NCBI GenBank assembly: GCA_963921195.1
Contig: OY992540.1
Coordinates: forward strand, 12,593,136-12,657,135
DNA: 64,000 nucleotides
Source: Pegoplata infirma
Taxonomy: Eukaryota > Arthropoda > Insecta > Diptera > Anthomyiidae
Reading direction: 5' to 3'
The notes under the pieces were generated by a model, which saw nothing but the letters and a program-made list of their open reading frames with translations, did not search any database and had not been told where the DNA came from. Below are positions 51,025 to 63,149 of the stretch, one piece after another. The position numbers and the translations under genes were made by a program. Each line of letters starts with the position of its first letter. Position 1 is the first letter of the stretch.

Positions 51025-52217
51025 TTAATTGGCATTGAATTTTCATTGGCATTAGTTGGAACTAATGCCAATGCCAAAAAAAAAAACATTAGCATTTATT
51101 GCCAATGAAATTTTTTGGCATTGGCATTTTTTGTACTAATGCCAATGAAATTTTTTGGCATTGGCATTTTTTGTACTAATGCCAATGAAACGGCATATAG
51201 TCGGTTATATAGTCGCAACAAAAAGTCGACTTTTCGACTTTTATCAATTTCTAAAAAGTCGAAAAAAATAGCACCTAAAAAGGTGCTATTTTTTTGGTTG
51301 TATTTTATTTACCAATGTTAGGTACCAATGAAGGTTAAAAAAAGTCAAATAAATCGAAAATGTGGAAAAGGTTGAAGAAATCGAAAGCAAAAGAGTCCTT
51401 TCGATTTATAGAACCCTATCACTGAGGTGTTTATAATAATCAAAAATATTGGTAAATATTGCACTTAACAATTTCTAATTCATGAATTTGGCATTGACAT
51501 TTTAGCTTCAGTTGTTATTAGACTCGGCTCTCATTTGATTTTTTTTTTTTTTTTCAGAAGACAGAAATTATTTTCATCTGGCAAAAGTAAAAAAATCAAA
51601 AAAAAAATCGAAAAAAAGTCGAAAAAGTCGAAAACAAAAGTCGACTTTTCGACTTTTTCATACAAAAAGTCGATTAATCGACTTTTCAACTTTTCGACTA
51701 TAGAACCCTAAACGGCACAAATGCCTAAAAAAACTATTTACAATTGATAAAAAAACATTTGTTTACAATAAATATATATATTTTTTTTTTTAAACTTAAA
51801 ATGGCGATATCTCGAAAACTAAGCCAGATAGAGCAAAATGGAGGGCATTTTTGGTTCTTTGGTTTGGGTGGCCATACTATAGCGGGTCCTCTTCACATGT
51901 GTGGTCCTAACTTTGAATCCAAAAAATTTGGGATTCCCGAAAGTGCCAATTTTTTATATTAAAAATTTGGACCTATTAGGGTCCAAATTAGAAAAAACCA
52001 AAAATTCCCACCATTTTGATCTATCTGGCTTAGTTTTCGCGATAAAGCCATTTTAAGTTTTAACCAAAAAAAAATTTCACAACTCGCTGACGTAAATACA
52101 ACATTTAATATTGCTAATGTTTTGTATTCATTAAGGCATTTATTAATGCCAATGCAATTTTATATAATTGGCATTACTAATGCTACTACTTAGTCCATTT
52201 ATTTAAATAGTCCCATG
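51025..52217. mobile_element. TTGGCATTAG-motif element with inserted hAT
   Basis: Near-terminal CATGGGAATTTTTAATTGGC and AATAGTCCCATG, with TGGCATTAG/CTAATGCCAA repeated on both sides, including a direct 39-bp doublet at 51105-51185. It encloses the hAT at 51196-51709 and an inverted pair (51795-51860, 51995-52062, AACTAAGCCAGATAG). No duplication found. Confidence 0.55.
51196..51709. mobile_element. hAT MITE, AAAGTCGACTTTT family
   Basis: Duplications AAACGGCA (51188-51195, 51710-51717) identical. Ends align with one gap: GGTTATATAGTCG on the left and, reversed, GGTTCTATAGTCG on the right. Motif AAAAGTCGACTTTTCGAC on both sides. Confidence 0.85.
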
Positions 52218-52531
52218 TATGATATCATTACAATTGGTAAAATCAAATACATTTGAAAATATTTTATTGAGTTATTTTTTTCATGCCTTCATAACTTTGC
52301 TGTTTTTAAGAGTATTATGTATTTCAAAAAATATACTTTTCATAACTTCTGATACAAAATTGTAAGTTTCTGAATTTCAATTGGAAAATTTTGAAATGGA
52401 ATTGGCAATTTTTTTAAATAAATTTAGTAATTTCTGAAAAACAACAATAATCGTTGTTATAAAATCAAAAAAAAAAAGTTATAAAAGCTTTCTGTAAAAT
52501 ATTAATAATAACTTTTAATTTAAGTACTCAC

Positions 52532-53881
52532 CTCCAAATCTTCATATGTTTTAAATTCCAATATAGCAAAACCATCAATTATCTCCTCTTCCAGCACCGG
52601 AGATCTTGGCAATTTCCTACGCACTGGTGGTGGTGGCCTAGGTGGTGGCTTATCGCGCGGTAGTAACAAAGTTGACGACGACGATGTCGACAGGAGATCT
52701 TCATCTAATGATTCACCCTCACTATCACTGGGACTAGCCATTAGGCCCGAATGGCAATCGGGCGAATGGGGTGGATTTAAAAGTAATGATGCAATACTGT
52801 CTGTAGGTGGTAGTAGAGCATTATTGTTTGTGCCACTACTACTACTGGAACTTGTAGTAAAAATGCCGCTTGAATTGTTGCTATCTTCACCCATACTATT
52901 GGCACTACTGGCTTGATACAGATGATTGCCGGTAATGGTTGTTGTTGTAGTGGTGTTTGGGTTGTTTGCATTGGAAAACTGGGAGGAGGAATTGTTTGCA
53001 GTTGTATTTGTGTGTGTGGTAGGGACGTTGCTGCTAGTGATAGTTGCATTGTTTGGGTTATTGTTATTATTCTGGATGCCAGTTGCTGTGTTAGTCGCAC
53101 TGCGATTATCACGCTCAGCCTGAAGACGTTGAGCCCGTTCACGTCTCCTTTTTTGTTGACGTTGCTGCTTAGCATTAAGGGAAGCCGAATTGTTGCTGTT
53201 ATTATTATTATTATTGTTGTGAGATTGTTGTGTATTAGAGCCGACGAGATTATTGGAATTATTGCTGATATTACTGATATTGGAAGTATAACCATTTGTA
53301 GCAGCTGCTGCTGCAGCAGCGGCCACCTGTGCTGCAGCTACTATTGAAAGCTCCGTATCGGAATCAAAATCACTATTACTCGGTCCTATTGAGGGCGGTT
53401 GTAATTGACCCAAATGTGGTGAGGCTAATAATGAGGGATTGTGATAATAGTTTCCCGTTGCAGGGTTGTTGGTGTGTTGAAGAACACCAATACTCATACC
53501 TCCTAAGCCACCAACACCAGTTGATGACAATGTGGATAATTGTGAGGATGAGTTTAATGCATTTCCCATTCCTCCCATCAATCCACCCATATTTCCCCCA
53601 GCATTATTGCTGTTATGAGTGGTAATATGCGTTAAGTGTGGTGAAGGTGGAGGCAAATTAAGATGTTCAACTATACCACTGTTTCCACTACTGCCACCCA
53701 TACCTCCGCCAACTCCTGCTGACATGCCTCCGCCTCCTCCTGCTGCCGGACCACCAACTCCAATGCCACCATTATTATTTGGTGGCAAGTTTTGTGGTGG
53801 TAGGCAGGCGGCAGTGCCAGGTTGTTGCAAATGATTGGACCCAGGCGGCTTTTGATCTTGTGGGCTGCTACTGCTGTCCAT
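52532..53881 (-). CDS. tay: tay (AUTS2 homologue), first coding exon
   Basis: 450 codons from ATG at 53881 to a GTGAGT donor at 52531-52526, phase 0. Upstream in frame there is no other ATG before a stop, so this start is preferred. Visible in order: Pro/Gly-rich N-terminus with Gly/Met runs (residues 30-135); acidic DSDTELS (173-179); Ala run (182-194); Asn runs; strongly basic KRRRERAQRLQAERDNR (244-260), a likely nuclear signal; Ser/Thr/Asn-rich linker; acidic SDSEGESLDEDLL; a proline/arginine stretch; then EEIIDGFAILEFKTYEDLE at the exon end. That last block matches the N-terminal signature of vertebrate AUTS2 (EEDIIDGFAMTSF, recalled). Known of the family: AUTS2 is a nuclear regulator associated with a PRC1 variant and transcriptional activation; fly Tay bridge affects brain (protocerebral bridge) development and antagonises EGFR/ERK signalling. 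Family call is sure; one-to-one orthology is inferred. Confidence 0.9.
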
Positions 53882-54390
53882 CGCGAGGATTTCAAACGAT
53901 GATTTAAAGTAGTTTATTGCTCTTAAAACATGCCAACATGATAGGCTATTGATTTTAGCTCCAGTTTATATGGAGAAGATGCAAATAATAAAAAAATAAA
54001 GAAGAAGACAGTCCAATAAACCAACTTACAACAAAAATTAAAAGGAGCAAAATCACAAAAGATGTTGACGATGATGAGCTGAGATTTACGAGTCGGTAAT
54101 GAGGAAGTAGACAATCTCAAGTAGACTACGATGTTTTTTTTTGTGTTGCTGTTGTATTCTGGCCTGTCTTTTGTTGTTGCTGCTGCTGTTGTAGTTTTCG
54201 TTTCACACAGAAACAAACACACACTGATGTACAAAACTCCACTTGAAAATACGGTAAAAAATCGATGGATGTTCCGTCTTCGTCCTCGTTGCTGTTTTAG
54301 TTGTTGTTGTTATTATTGTTATAGTGTTTGTTGTTATTGTAGTTGTTGCTAATATTATTTGCTGTTGTTGTTGTCTTTCACACTATACTT
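53882..54390 (-). promoter_or_regulatory. tay: tay 5' leader (untranslated), start not fixed
   Basis: Read on the minus strand this stretch is rich in ACA/CAA triplets (54,290-54,385 and 54,120-54,200), typical of fly leaders, and holds no long frame joined to the ATG. TCAGT at 54227-54223 fits an initiator, but no DPE at the expected spacing or TATA box accompanies it. GTAAGT near 54030 could be a donor used with an upstream untranslated exon. No sharp 5' end can be assigned. Confidence 0.5.
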
Positions 54391-55281
54391 TTTGGCTTTT
54401 TTACAAGCAGTACAATTTTTTTTTTTTCATTCAATTTTTTTAATGTTTTTTTTTATTCAATTGTATTGATTTTATTCATTTTAATTTTATTTTATAATTC
54501 TTAATTAAAATGAATTATAAATTTTAATTACTATTTAGTTAACTTTATAAAGTTTTGCCTTGTGACTTTTTTTCTTAACTTTTTTCACGACGTTTTTCAA
54601 TACTACAAGAAAAATATACACATCTTTTCAATTCAAGAAGAAAAAAAAACACCTTTTTTACTTTACAATTATTTTTCTTTCTTCGATAATATTCAGATTC
54701 ATTTTTCAATTCACTTTTTATTATTATTAACTTTGTAAAGTTAGTTTAATTAAATATCTTGTAATTTTGCTTATTTTTTATATTTTTTCTTTCTTTTTAT
54801 GGCTGAAAATATGTATAATTTTCCATTACAACATTTTTCTCACATCTTTTCAGTTTTTTTGTTGAACACACACGAAAAAATTATATTTTTTTTTCTTGCC
54901 TTCTTTTATTTTGTCTCTTCCATTTATTTTTTAATAGTGGTTTTTTGCATTTCTCTTTTATTATTGACATAGCTGTTTTATGCGGTGTATAGTTGTCTCT
55001 ATCTAACGTTTGATTAAAGATAGAATAATCAATATTTTTGTTTAAAGTTAGTCTAGCTCTGTCATGTGTGGTGTATACTATTCTAATCATAATAGGAATA
55101 TAGGAAATATACAAAAACATCAAAAAGCCCGGTATAAGAGTTGCCATTAGTTATTGAATTTATAAATTTATGCAAATTTAGAAAAATATGAATAAAAAAA
55201 TATTTAATTGAACTATAGGTGTGTTTTTTTTTAATATCATTGAAAAGCATTTACTAAAGGTCTGTTTACATTATTCTATAT
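54391..55281. other. Upstream of tay leader, AT-rich
   Basis: No repeat recognised. TGTCTTTCACACTATAC at 54373-54389 resembles the TGTGAAAG boxes at 62 kb (reverse). An 88-codon minus frame (55147-54881) starts with a hydrophobic stretch but has a lysine-rich, AT-driven tail and no relatives that I recognise. Confidence 0.4.
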
Positions 55282-55543
55282 TCAAGGGAAGTCTCCCTAG
55301 CGTCACCTTCAAATTCTCATATTTGTTTATCGTTAAACTTCTATATTATGCAAAGTAAAGTGACCGATCTATAAGACGATAGGGCAAACTGCAGTTTACG
55401 GGGCACACGAAGAATAAAAAAATGGATCCCATCTGGAATTAAAAAAGAAAAAAAAAACAAAATTAAATTTAAAGGGGCTGATGCCCGTGGGCCCATCTGG
55501 ATCCAAAAAACCGCCCCGCCCACTTAGTGGTATGTGTAGATAC

Positions 55544-56605
55544 TAGTGACCCCCATTTCTCGGTTCTCGGTATTCCCGGGAATACCGGTATTCCAGGTTC
55601 TGAACCGGTTTTAGAGATATTACCGGAAATACCGGTACTCCCGGTTCTGATTCTAGTACCAGTTCTCAAAAAACAAAAAATTCTATAACATAAAATGTTT
55701 AAATATAGAAATTACAACATTTTAATCCGTACTTCAGAAATATTTAGTTCTGTTTGTAAAATTATTTAAAAATCTTAATTATTTTTTCTTAAATTCGTAA
55801 CAAATTGGAAATGGTGTTTTTTAAATACCGGGAAACGGGTACCAAATCCCGGTAATACCGAGAACCAAGAATCAGAGCTTCGAAGAATGAAATCCTTTTC
55901 GAATGAATTCTCAAACAAATCCATTCAATTTTGATAGTCAGTGAATGCATTCGATTTCATAAATCAACATTGAATGCAGTCCTTGGAATTCATTCGATTG
56001 AATGAACAAAAATGAATGCATTCGATTTCTTGTTCATTCGATTTAGAAAAATCGAATGCATTCGATTTTTTAAATATATAGACCAAAACGGAGCCAAATT
56101 TTGGTCCAAAGTATCGCTTACTCTTTTTACATACGATGACCCTAATGGGATCTAATTTTGAATCCAAAAAAATTTGTGTTCCCGAAAATTTTAAAAATGC
56201 ACATATTAGCTGCCTATACGACAAAAAAATGTGAAGAGTGTTAGCGATACTATGGACAAAAAATTGGTTAGTTTTTTTAAGTTTTTTATGCAATGAATGA
56301 ATAAGCCATTCGATTTTTCAAATTGAATGAAAAGAAAATCGATTGCATTCGCAAATGAATGCATTCCATTTTTAAAAGTCGAATGAAAAAAATCGAATGC
56401 ATTCGATTTTTGAAAGTCGAATGAAAAATAAAACGAATGCATTCGATATTTATAAATCGAATGAGTCCAAAGTGAATTCATTCAATACGCTAAAATGTGA
56501 TTGGGGAATGCAATCACTAAATTTTCACTCAGAATGACAAATCGAATTAAGGAATGAAATCCTTCGAAGCTCTGCCAAGAATACCGGTACTGACCGTAGG
56601 CTCTA
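55544..56605. mobile_element. hAT MITE, TACCGGTATTCCCGG family
   Basis: Ends TAGTGACCC and GGCTCTA; flanks GTAGATAC (55536-55543) and GTAGGTAC (56606-56613), 7 of 8. Motif ATTCCCGGGAATACCGG. Interrupted by the next element. Confidence 0.8.
55873..56574. mobile_element. hAT MITE, GAATGCATTCGATT family
   Basis: Ends CAGAGCTTCGAAGAATGAAA and AATCCTTCGAAGCTCTG; identical duplications CCAAGAAT (55865-55872, 56575-56582). GAATGCATTCGATT recurs many times. Nested in the previous hAT. Confidence 0.95.
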
Positions 56606-56754
56606 GTAGGTACTCAAATGCAAGGTTATTTTGCCAGAAAAACAAAAATAGAATTTTGGTCGGGCGGGACTTCTGTGACCCTCTGGGGCAAAAAAAGACC
56701 GCCTTTAATATATCTGCATATGTATAAATATTCAGTCGGTCAAGACCGACTATA

Positions 56755-58089
56755 TGATACCCTACACCAGTGTTTTCCAGAAAATGGGTCCCAAGTCCAA
56801 ACATGGACCGATTGTATCTATCTTTTGTTAGATCTTTATTTAGTGTAGAAAACACACACGGATCAAATATTTTTTTGTCAACAGACCAATTTAACTAAAT
56901 ATCGGTTGAAATATTTATATGGGGGACTAAGTTCAAAAATGGTCCAATTATATTCCGATTTGATTAGGTTACTAAAGTACACGTTTAACACCTAAAAATA
57001 AAATTTGTATCAAATATTTCCATTTTTATGAATTTTGAGGGGTTTATATGAATATCGGGAAGGTGGTTTGTAAAGGGACTACCAGAAGGACTGACCCGAT
57101 TCCTTTGAATTAGGGAATGGTGATTTGTGCATACAAAATTTGAGACCCTGCTTAATTTCAAAGCGATATCTATTATAATACGGTTATTAGCAGGGATGAG
57201 ATTTTCATGCACTAAAAAATCGAAAATATGCGCTTAAAATATGCGCTAAAAAATTCAAAATATGCACTAAAAAACTTAAAAATATGCAGTAAAAAATAAA
57301 ATGTGTGCCACAAAAATCTTGTTTTCCTGGGAAAAACTTCTTAAAAAGCAAAAATTAACTCCGGGTTTAAATAGTACCATTTCAAACTTTATATAAGCAA
57401 GATTTATTTAGATATTAAGACAATCTCTAAAAAAAATTAAGAGAAAAAAAACAATTTTTCTTATTTTCAAAATTAATTTTTAAAATTTAAAATAGTTTTT
57501 GAAACAAATAAATTTCAACTTGTGTTTTTGCTAATTTATGCCAATATATGCAAAAATATGCACTTAAAAGTTGGAAATATGCTTAAAATATGCATTTAAA
57601 ACCAAAATATGCAAAAATATGCATTCTCTCCAAAATATGCAAAAATATGCAATAACAAATCGATGCCATTTTAACGGAAATTTCTTGATTCGGAAAGATA
57701 ATTGGTCAATATCGTTTTTAGACTATCGACAAAAAACATGCATTTGCATGGAAATCTCATCCCTAGTTATTAGATTCATTTATTCCTAATCCAAAGGGGG
57801 CGTTTGTATGGGGGCTAATTCTTAACATGGACCGATTTTCTCCAACTTCAATAGGCTTCGTCCTTGGGCCAAAAGATACTTAAGTTTTAAATTTCAAGTC
57901 AATTGATTGAAAATTGCGACCTTTATCGTGCTTAAACCGATAGATGGACAGACGGACGGACATCGCTAAATCGACTCAAAAAGTAAATCTGAGTCGATTG
58001 GTATATGTACTTGAAGGTAGGTCTAGGACCAATATTTCGGGTAGCACAAACTCATTATACCCTGTACCACAGAGTGGTGTAGGGTATAA
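56755..58089. mobile_element. Foldback copy with nested hAT
   Basis: The right arm (57790-58089: GACAGACGGACGGACATCGC, ACCCTGTACCACAG) and body match 4020-4713; the left arm is mostly lost, with TACCCTACACCAG at 56759. Split by the hAT at 57191-57765. Confidence 0.75.
57191..57765. mobile_element. hAT MITE, AATATGCAAAAATATGC family
   Basis: Ends CAGGGATGAGATTTTCATGC and GAAATCTCATCCCTA; identical duplications GTTATTAG (57183-57190, 57766-57773). Shares the ATATGCAAAAA motif with the hAT at 19450-21349. Confidence 0.95.
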
Positions 58090-58961
58090 AAATGTAAGGG
58101 TGTTTATACGGGTACTACAAGTAGAACTGACCCAATTTCATTAAAATTTGGAAAAGTGATTTGTGAATATTTTTGTTAAACAATTGAAACAGTTTTATTC
58201 AAGTTCAGTTCCTCCACTATGAGGACTCTGAACTTATTAAAAAAATTTTACTAGGAGATGTGCCACACATCCCCCGCACCAAACAAAAAAAGCCCCCTCC
58301 CCAAAAAATCAAAGTATGACATTTGGCCTCTAAAAAGTCGAGTGTGGTGTTCAAACCCGTGGGGACGTACCCCGTATGGGAGTGGCAGGGCTTAAAAGTT
58401 AAAGTGTTTTTGTATAAATATTTCACTATTATTTTGTCAAATATCTGTATGTTTTCACAAATTAAGAAAATTTTAACAAAAATCTTAAAGAGCTAAAGAA
58501 ATATACAACTTTGACCCTTATTATTTCAGTAAGTATTAGACTTACAGCGCCGTTTTATGGAGCAAATTAAAGCTTAAGCTCTTGGCTACAAGCCTATATA
58601 GACATTTGATACATGCGATTTTGAGATATCAAGCATTTTGCAAAAAAAGTCGATAAAATTTTTTAAAATCAATATTTGCCGCTTAAAGGGTTAATAAAAT
58701 AACATCATGTTATACCATAATCGTCTTGATCGGATAAGTAGTTCTTTAAATATTTATGAAAACCCACTTTAACTTAAACCTCTGCCCCTCCCAAACGGGT
58801 ACGACCCCACGAGTTTGAACCCCACACTTGAAACAGTCCAAGGATTAAGTTCATAATTTTTTTTTTAATTTAAACAAAGATCGGTTAACTTTATTTATGC
58901 CTTTATTTTTCTATACCCCCCTTCGTAAACTGCAGTTTAGCCTCAAAATTAATATCCGAAC
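58090..58961. other. Repeat remnants, no gene
   Basis: Starts in foldback-like sequence. 58.3 kb and 58.8 kb carry related reversed blocks (GTGTGGTGTTCAAACCCGTG and ACGAGTTTGAACCCCACAC), so an inverted element of about 0.5 kb is likely here. Confidence 0.45.
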
Positions 58962-59778
58962 TAGAGTGTTCAATTAATCGGGTTTTTTTATTGTTCGATT
59001 AAACGATTAATCGACATTTGGCATTTTTGACGTGTTCGATTAATTGAAAAAAATTTTAAAAATGATCGATTAATCGAATAATTTCAAATTCAGAAATTTT
59101 CGAAATTACAAGATTTTTTTCGACAATTTTAGAAAAAATTGGTACTTAAGTAAATAAACAATATTAATTACAAGTATTTCAACATTTTACTAACAAAAAA
59201 CACAAATTAAACACCATTACAAAATGTATCAAAATTTACGTTTTCTGCAATTTTGTTTGAGAAAATTTAAAAAAATAATTTTGGAGATTAGAAAAATTTT
59301 TAGAATTAAAAAATTATTTTATTGCCAAATTTATATGGATTACCGATATCACAAAAATTTTATATTTATTATCTAAATACATTTTAGAAAATGTTAAACA
59401 GAAAATATTTAGTTTTGAGCATAATCATTAAATTTTTAATTTAATTTTTTTTATAATTTAGTGGGTTTTTGCTCAAATTTTAGCGCGGTCACATAGTTAA
59501 CTGATTTGGTCCAAAATTTTATCATTTTTTTTTATAGGTCGTTTAACAAATCCAATACTTCAGGAGTAAATAAATAAAATAAGAACCACTCTAGTAAACA
59601 TGACTGGCAGGAATTATACAAATTTCCAGAAAAATCATATGTTATTATTAATCGATTAATCGGCATAAATTCTTCGATTAACCTTTTAATCGAAATTTGC
59701 CATTTTAAATTAATCGAATAATTATTTGTCTAAAATTGTTCGATTAATCGAACAAAAATTAATCGGCTTAACATCCTA
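58962..59778. mobile_element. hAT MITE, CGATTAATCG family
   Basis: Ends TAGAGTGTTCAATTAATCG and ATTAATCGGCTTAACATCCTA; identical duplications ATCCGAAC (58954-58961, 59779-59786). CGATTAATCG repeats near both ends. Confidence 0.94.
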
Positions 59779-59869
59779 ATCCGAACTTTGGTGGCCCCTA
59801 AATCGGGAACCAGGAGTTGTCGACAATTTTTATTTTAACTCACCTAAATAATTCATATTTCAAAAAAAA

Positions 59870-60385
59870 TAAAAGGAACAAGTTGAGTTTACTGGCATTG
59901 GTCCAAAAAAAAAAATTGAAAATAGCCCTTTTAGCGATGAGTTCAAAAAAAAGTTATCTCGACTTGAAGTTTTTTTGCTAATATCTTCGTTATTTATTGT
60001 TCGATTTCAAAAATATTGGTTTCATTCGAAAGGTAATTGAAATATCTTTCATTTTGGTATATTAACCCACGAAAGGCCAACATTTTTTTTTTTTTGAGAA
60101 TTTTTTTTTTTTTAGAATTTTCGTAAAAAAAGCTTTTCTGCGTAGCGGCCTTCGGCCGGGCTTAGGGATTACAAACTCTATAAATTAGTTTAGCGGCTTC
60201 GCTAAATAAAGTTTTTTTCTGTACTAACAATAAGCCTTTTTCCAGTTATAAAATTAGAATTTCAAGTCGACATAACTCGCGAACCAGATCTCGCCGACAA
60301 AAAAATCACCCTAATATGTAATTTCGATTTGTAATCAAAAGATCTATCTCTGGTAAAAACTTGGGATCAATCCGACCAATGCCAG
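59870..60385. mobile_element. Foldback element with GC-rich hairpins
   Basis: Inverted ends CAAGTTGAGTTTACTGGCAT and GACCAATGCCAGTAAACTC. Near the centre are TAGCGGCCTTCGGCCGGGC (60138-60156) and TAGCGGCTTCGCTA (60190-60203), compact GC-rich hairpins in otherwise AT-rich DNA. Confidence 0.6.
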
Positions 60386-60489
60386 TAAACTCAAGCCAAC
60401 TAAAATCGGAGCAATGTCTTCCAAGTAGACTTGTTCCAAAAAAATATATTAAAAAATTACACTATATAGGTCAACTAATACCTACCTTA

Positions 60490-62330
60490 CCTTTACAGGG
60501 TTAAACAAATAAACTGGATCAAGTTAATGTTGTTTTTAAATATACATACATACTTTAATCTAATCTAAAATCTTTAACTATTATTTTCATCAATTATATG
60601 TGGGGTATACTTCCCCAAGCTAAAAATAAATGTTCTTAATAAAAACGTAACATTTTTTTTAACTCAATTCACAAAAAAACGTACATTCTTAAATAAAAAT
60701 AATGAAGATACAAAAAATATATAAAAAAAACACAAAAGAACGTGGGGAGGTAAAAAGAGAAATATAAAAAAAAAAAAAACATTGCAAGAAGTTTATTAAC
60801 CGCAACTACTTAACTAAACAACATAAAACCGAACGAAAGAAGATGACAAAAGAAAAAGCCAAATAAGTAATACCAATTAAATGTTTTTTTTATTAATATT
60901 TAAAAAAAAACATGTATATTTTGCATTTTTATTTTGATAAAATTTTCTTTTCATTTACTTTCTTTTACATTTTTTTGCACAATTTTGTTTTTTATTAATG
61001 AAATATATATATAATTTTTTTAATTTATTTTACTAAACTATTTTACAATCGGATCTCGTTAATGTCTAATGGGGGATGGAGAATATTACGACAAATAAAA
61101 AACTATTATAACACATATGAGGAAAAAGGACCGTGTTCCTTTTTTAGTTCCTTTTCATATACACCAAATATTTTCGTTTTAACATTTTGCAAAATTATGC
61201 CAAAGAGCCGTATATAAAACTCACGTACACACTCACACAACTTTGCATATACAAACGAATAGAAAAATAAAAGAAATTAGAATAAACCACAAAGAACTGA
61301 AGAGCAAGAAAAAAAATTGTTGATGTAAATATTTTCTATAAATTAATTTACTTTGCAAGTAAAATGATGGTGTCTTACAAATTAATATTTTTTTTGTTAA
61401 TACCACTTGATTTTTTTTGTATTCAATTAAAACATTTCGTTTTTTTTTTGTTAGAAAAAAAAACTTAAAAACTTTTTGTGTGTATTTCTTACATCGTTAC
61501 AATTTTTTTCTTTAACCACAAAAATTCACTACTTCATTCACTTTTCATATAGATTTATCTCTTTCTTACACATTTGTTTTTAAACGAGCTTGTGTTTTCG
61601 CCTTTTTAAAAGCAATCCCGCTGCGACGAAACATGCATTAAGACAAAAAAAAAAGGTATAAATTTTTTCCGAGTTTTTCTTTATAAAAATTCACTGGATT
61701 TTATGTGGAATTTTGTAAATATTTCATACATTTTCGATTGTGCGTTAATGTAATTATATTTTGTTGCACTTTTTGTCAATTTTTAGTAATTATTTTCCAC
61801 TTTTAACAGTTTTTTTTTATACCGAAACAAATTTTCTAGGCGAGGACGATTTTTATGTTTTTTCCATTTTATACCGATTGAATATTGAAAGAGACGCTAT
61901 GACTTCGTTTTGATTTCGTTGTTCTTTACAACAAATAAAAAAAAACTTTAAATTAACCTCTAGTTTTGTTTCCCTCTAACACATCTCTCAGAATTTAGCA
62001 AAGGTTTGTGTGAAAGCTATAAACAATTTTGCTGCAGCGAAGAAAAAACTCTATATCAAGTCTAATTGTTGTTTCTTTCTAACATTTCTAAAAGAATCAA
62101 AAACAAATTTGCTGTGAAAGAGATGGTAACATTTGTCCGCCGCTGAATAACTTTTTAAATAAAGCTCTTATTTCGTTTCGTTCTAACATATGTGCCGTAT
62201 ACATAACATTTTGTGTGAAAGAGCAAAATGATAAAATAAATACGGGCTATTGTGAATGGAAAAATATTGTGCAATTATTGTGAATGATTTAACTGAAAAC
62301 TTTAAAATCATATATGAGGTGTGTTTTTTT
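60490..62330. promoter_or_regulatory. Low-copy upstream DNA, possible regulatory region
   Basis: No transposon recognised. Contains GTATATAAAACTCACG (61209-61224, TATA-like on plus strand) and, at 61968-62223, three imperfect 103-bp direct repeats. Whether it drives tay (an upstream untranslated exon) or a neighbouring gene cannot be told from sequence. Confidence 0.35.
61968..62223. repeat. Three diverged ~103-bp direct repeats
   Basis: Each unit has GTTTC(C/T/G)NTCTAACA followed about 33 bp later by TGTGAAAG: 61968/62009, 62071/62113, 62175/62213. A weaker fourth unit lies at about 61887-61930. Sequence between the boxes is not conserved. Confidence 0.6.
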
Positions 62331-62639
62331 TTAAATTGTTATCCCAGTACACAGTGGAGCAAATTTGACTTTTTGGAACAAGTCTAGTTGGCAGACATTG
62401 GTCCGATTTTTTTTTAACATGATAATGTTTTTAGGCTGGTGTCTAATTTTAAAAAATTTGCAGGACGCCACCTCAGTTTGACTATATAAGCTAACAATTA
62501 ACGAAAAAGAAAACAAGAATTACTATTTTCATTTTCTTAAAACCAAAAATTTTAATAACTTGGGTTTGTAACTTGGATAATTCACCTCGTGGTGAATAAA
62601 ACCGTTTTTCACCACCTGGTGAAAAAAGTAACATAATTA

Positions 62640-63130
62640 TTTTTCAAAAAAAAAAAAATTTTTTTTCATAAATTTTTTTTTTTCATTAAATTTTTTTTCC
62701 ATCATTTTTTTTTTCATCAATTTTTTTTTTTTCATCAATTTTTTTTTTCAATTTTTTTTCATAAAATTTTCATAAGTTTTTTTTTCATCAAATTTTTTTT
62801 CATCAATTTTTTTTATCAATTTTTTTTTTCCATCAAATTTTTTTTTTCATAAAATTTTTTTTTCATAATTTTTTTTTTATCAAATTTTTTTTTTATAAAA
62901 TTTTTTTTTTCATCAATTTTTTTTTATCAATTTTTTGTCATCATTTTTTTTATCAAATTTTTTTTTCATAAAATTTTTTTTTTCATAAAATTTTTTTTTC
63001 ATCAATTTTTTTTTTTTCATAATTTTTTTTTTTTTCATCAATTTTTTTTTGTTTTATAAATTTTTTTTAATCATTTTTTTTTTATTCAATTTTTTTTTTC
63101 ATCAATTTTTTGTTTTATATTTTATTTTTT
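62640..63130. repeat. Poly-T with CATC/ATAA low-complexity array
   Basis: Runs of 6-12 T broken by CATCAA, CATAAAA or ATCAAA every 15-20 bases. The same array resumes at 63856-64000, after the I-like fragment. Confidence 0.9.
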
Positions 63131-63149
63131 TATTTATTTCCATATTTAT

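Noticed and set aside
52777..53834. Frames of 65-172 codons overlapping tay exon 1 on both strands
   Set aside because: Shadows of a low-complexity coding exon (Asn and Gly codons reversed give Ile/Val/Cys/Pro strings).
54881..55147. 88-codon minus frame with hydrophobic start
   Set aside because: No family resemblance, AT-driven composition, lysine-rich end; noted as weak only.
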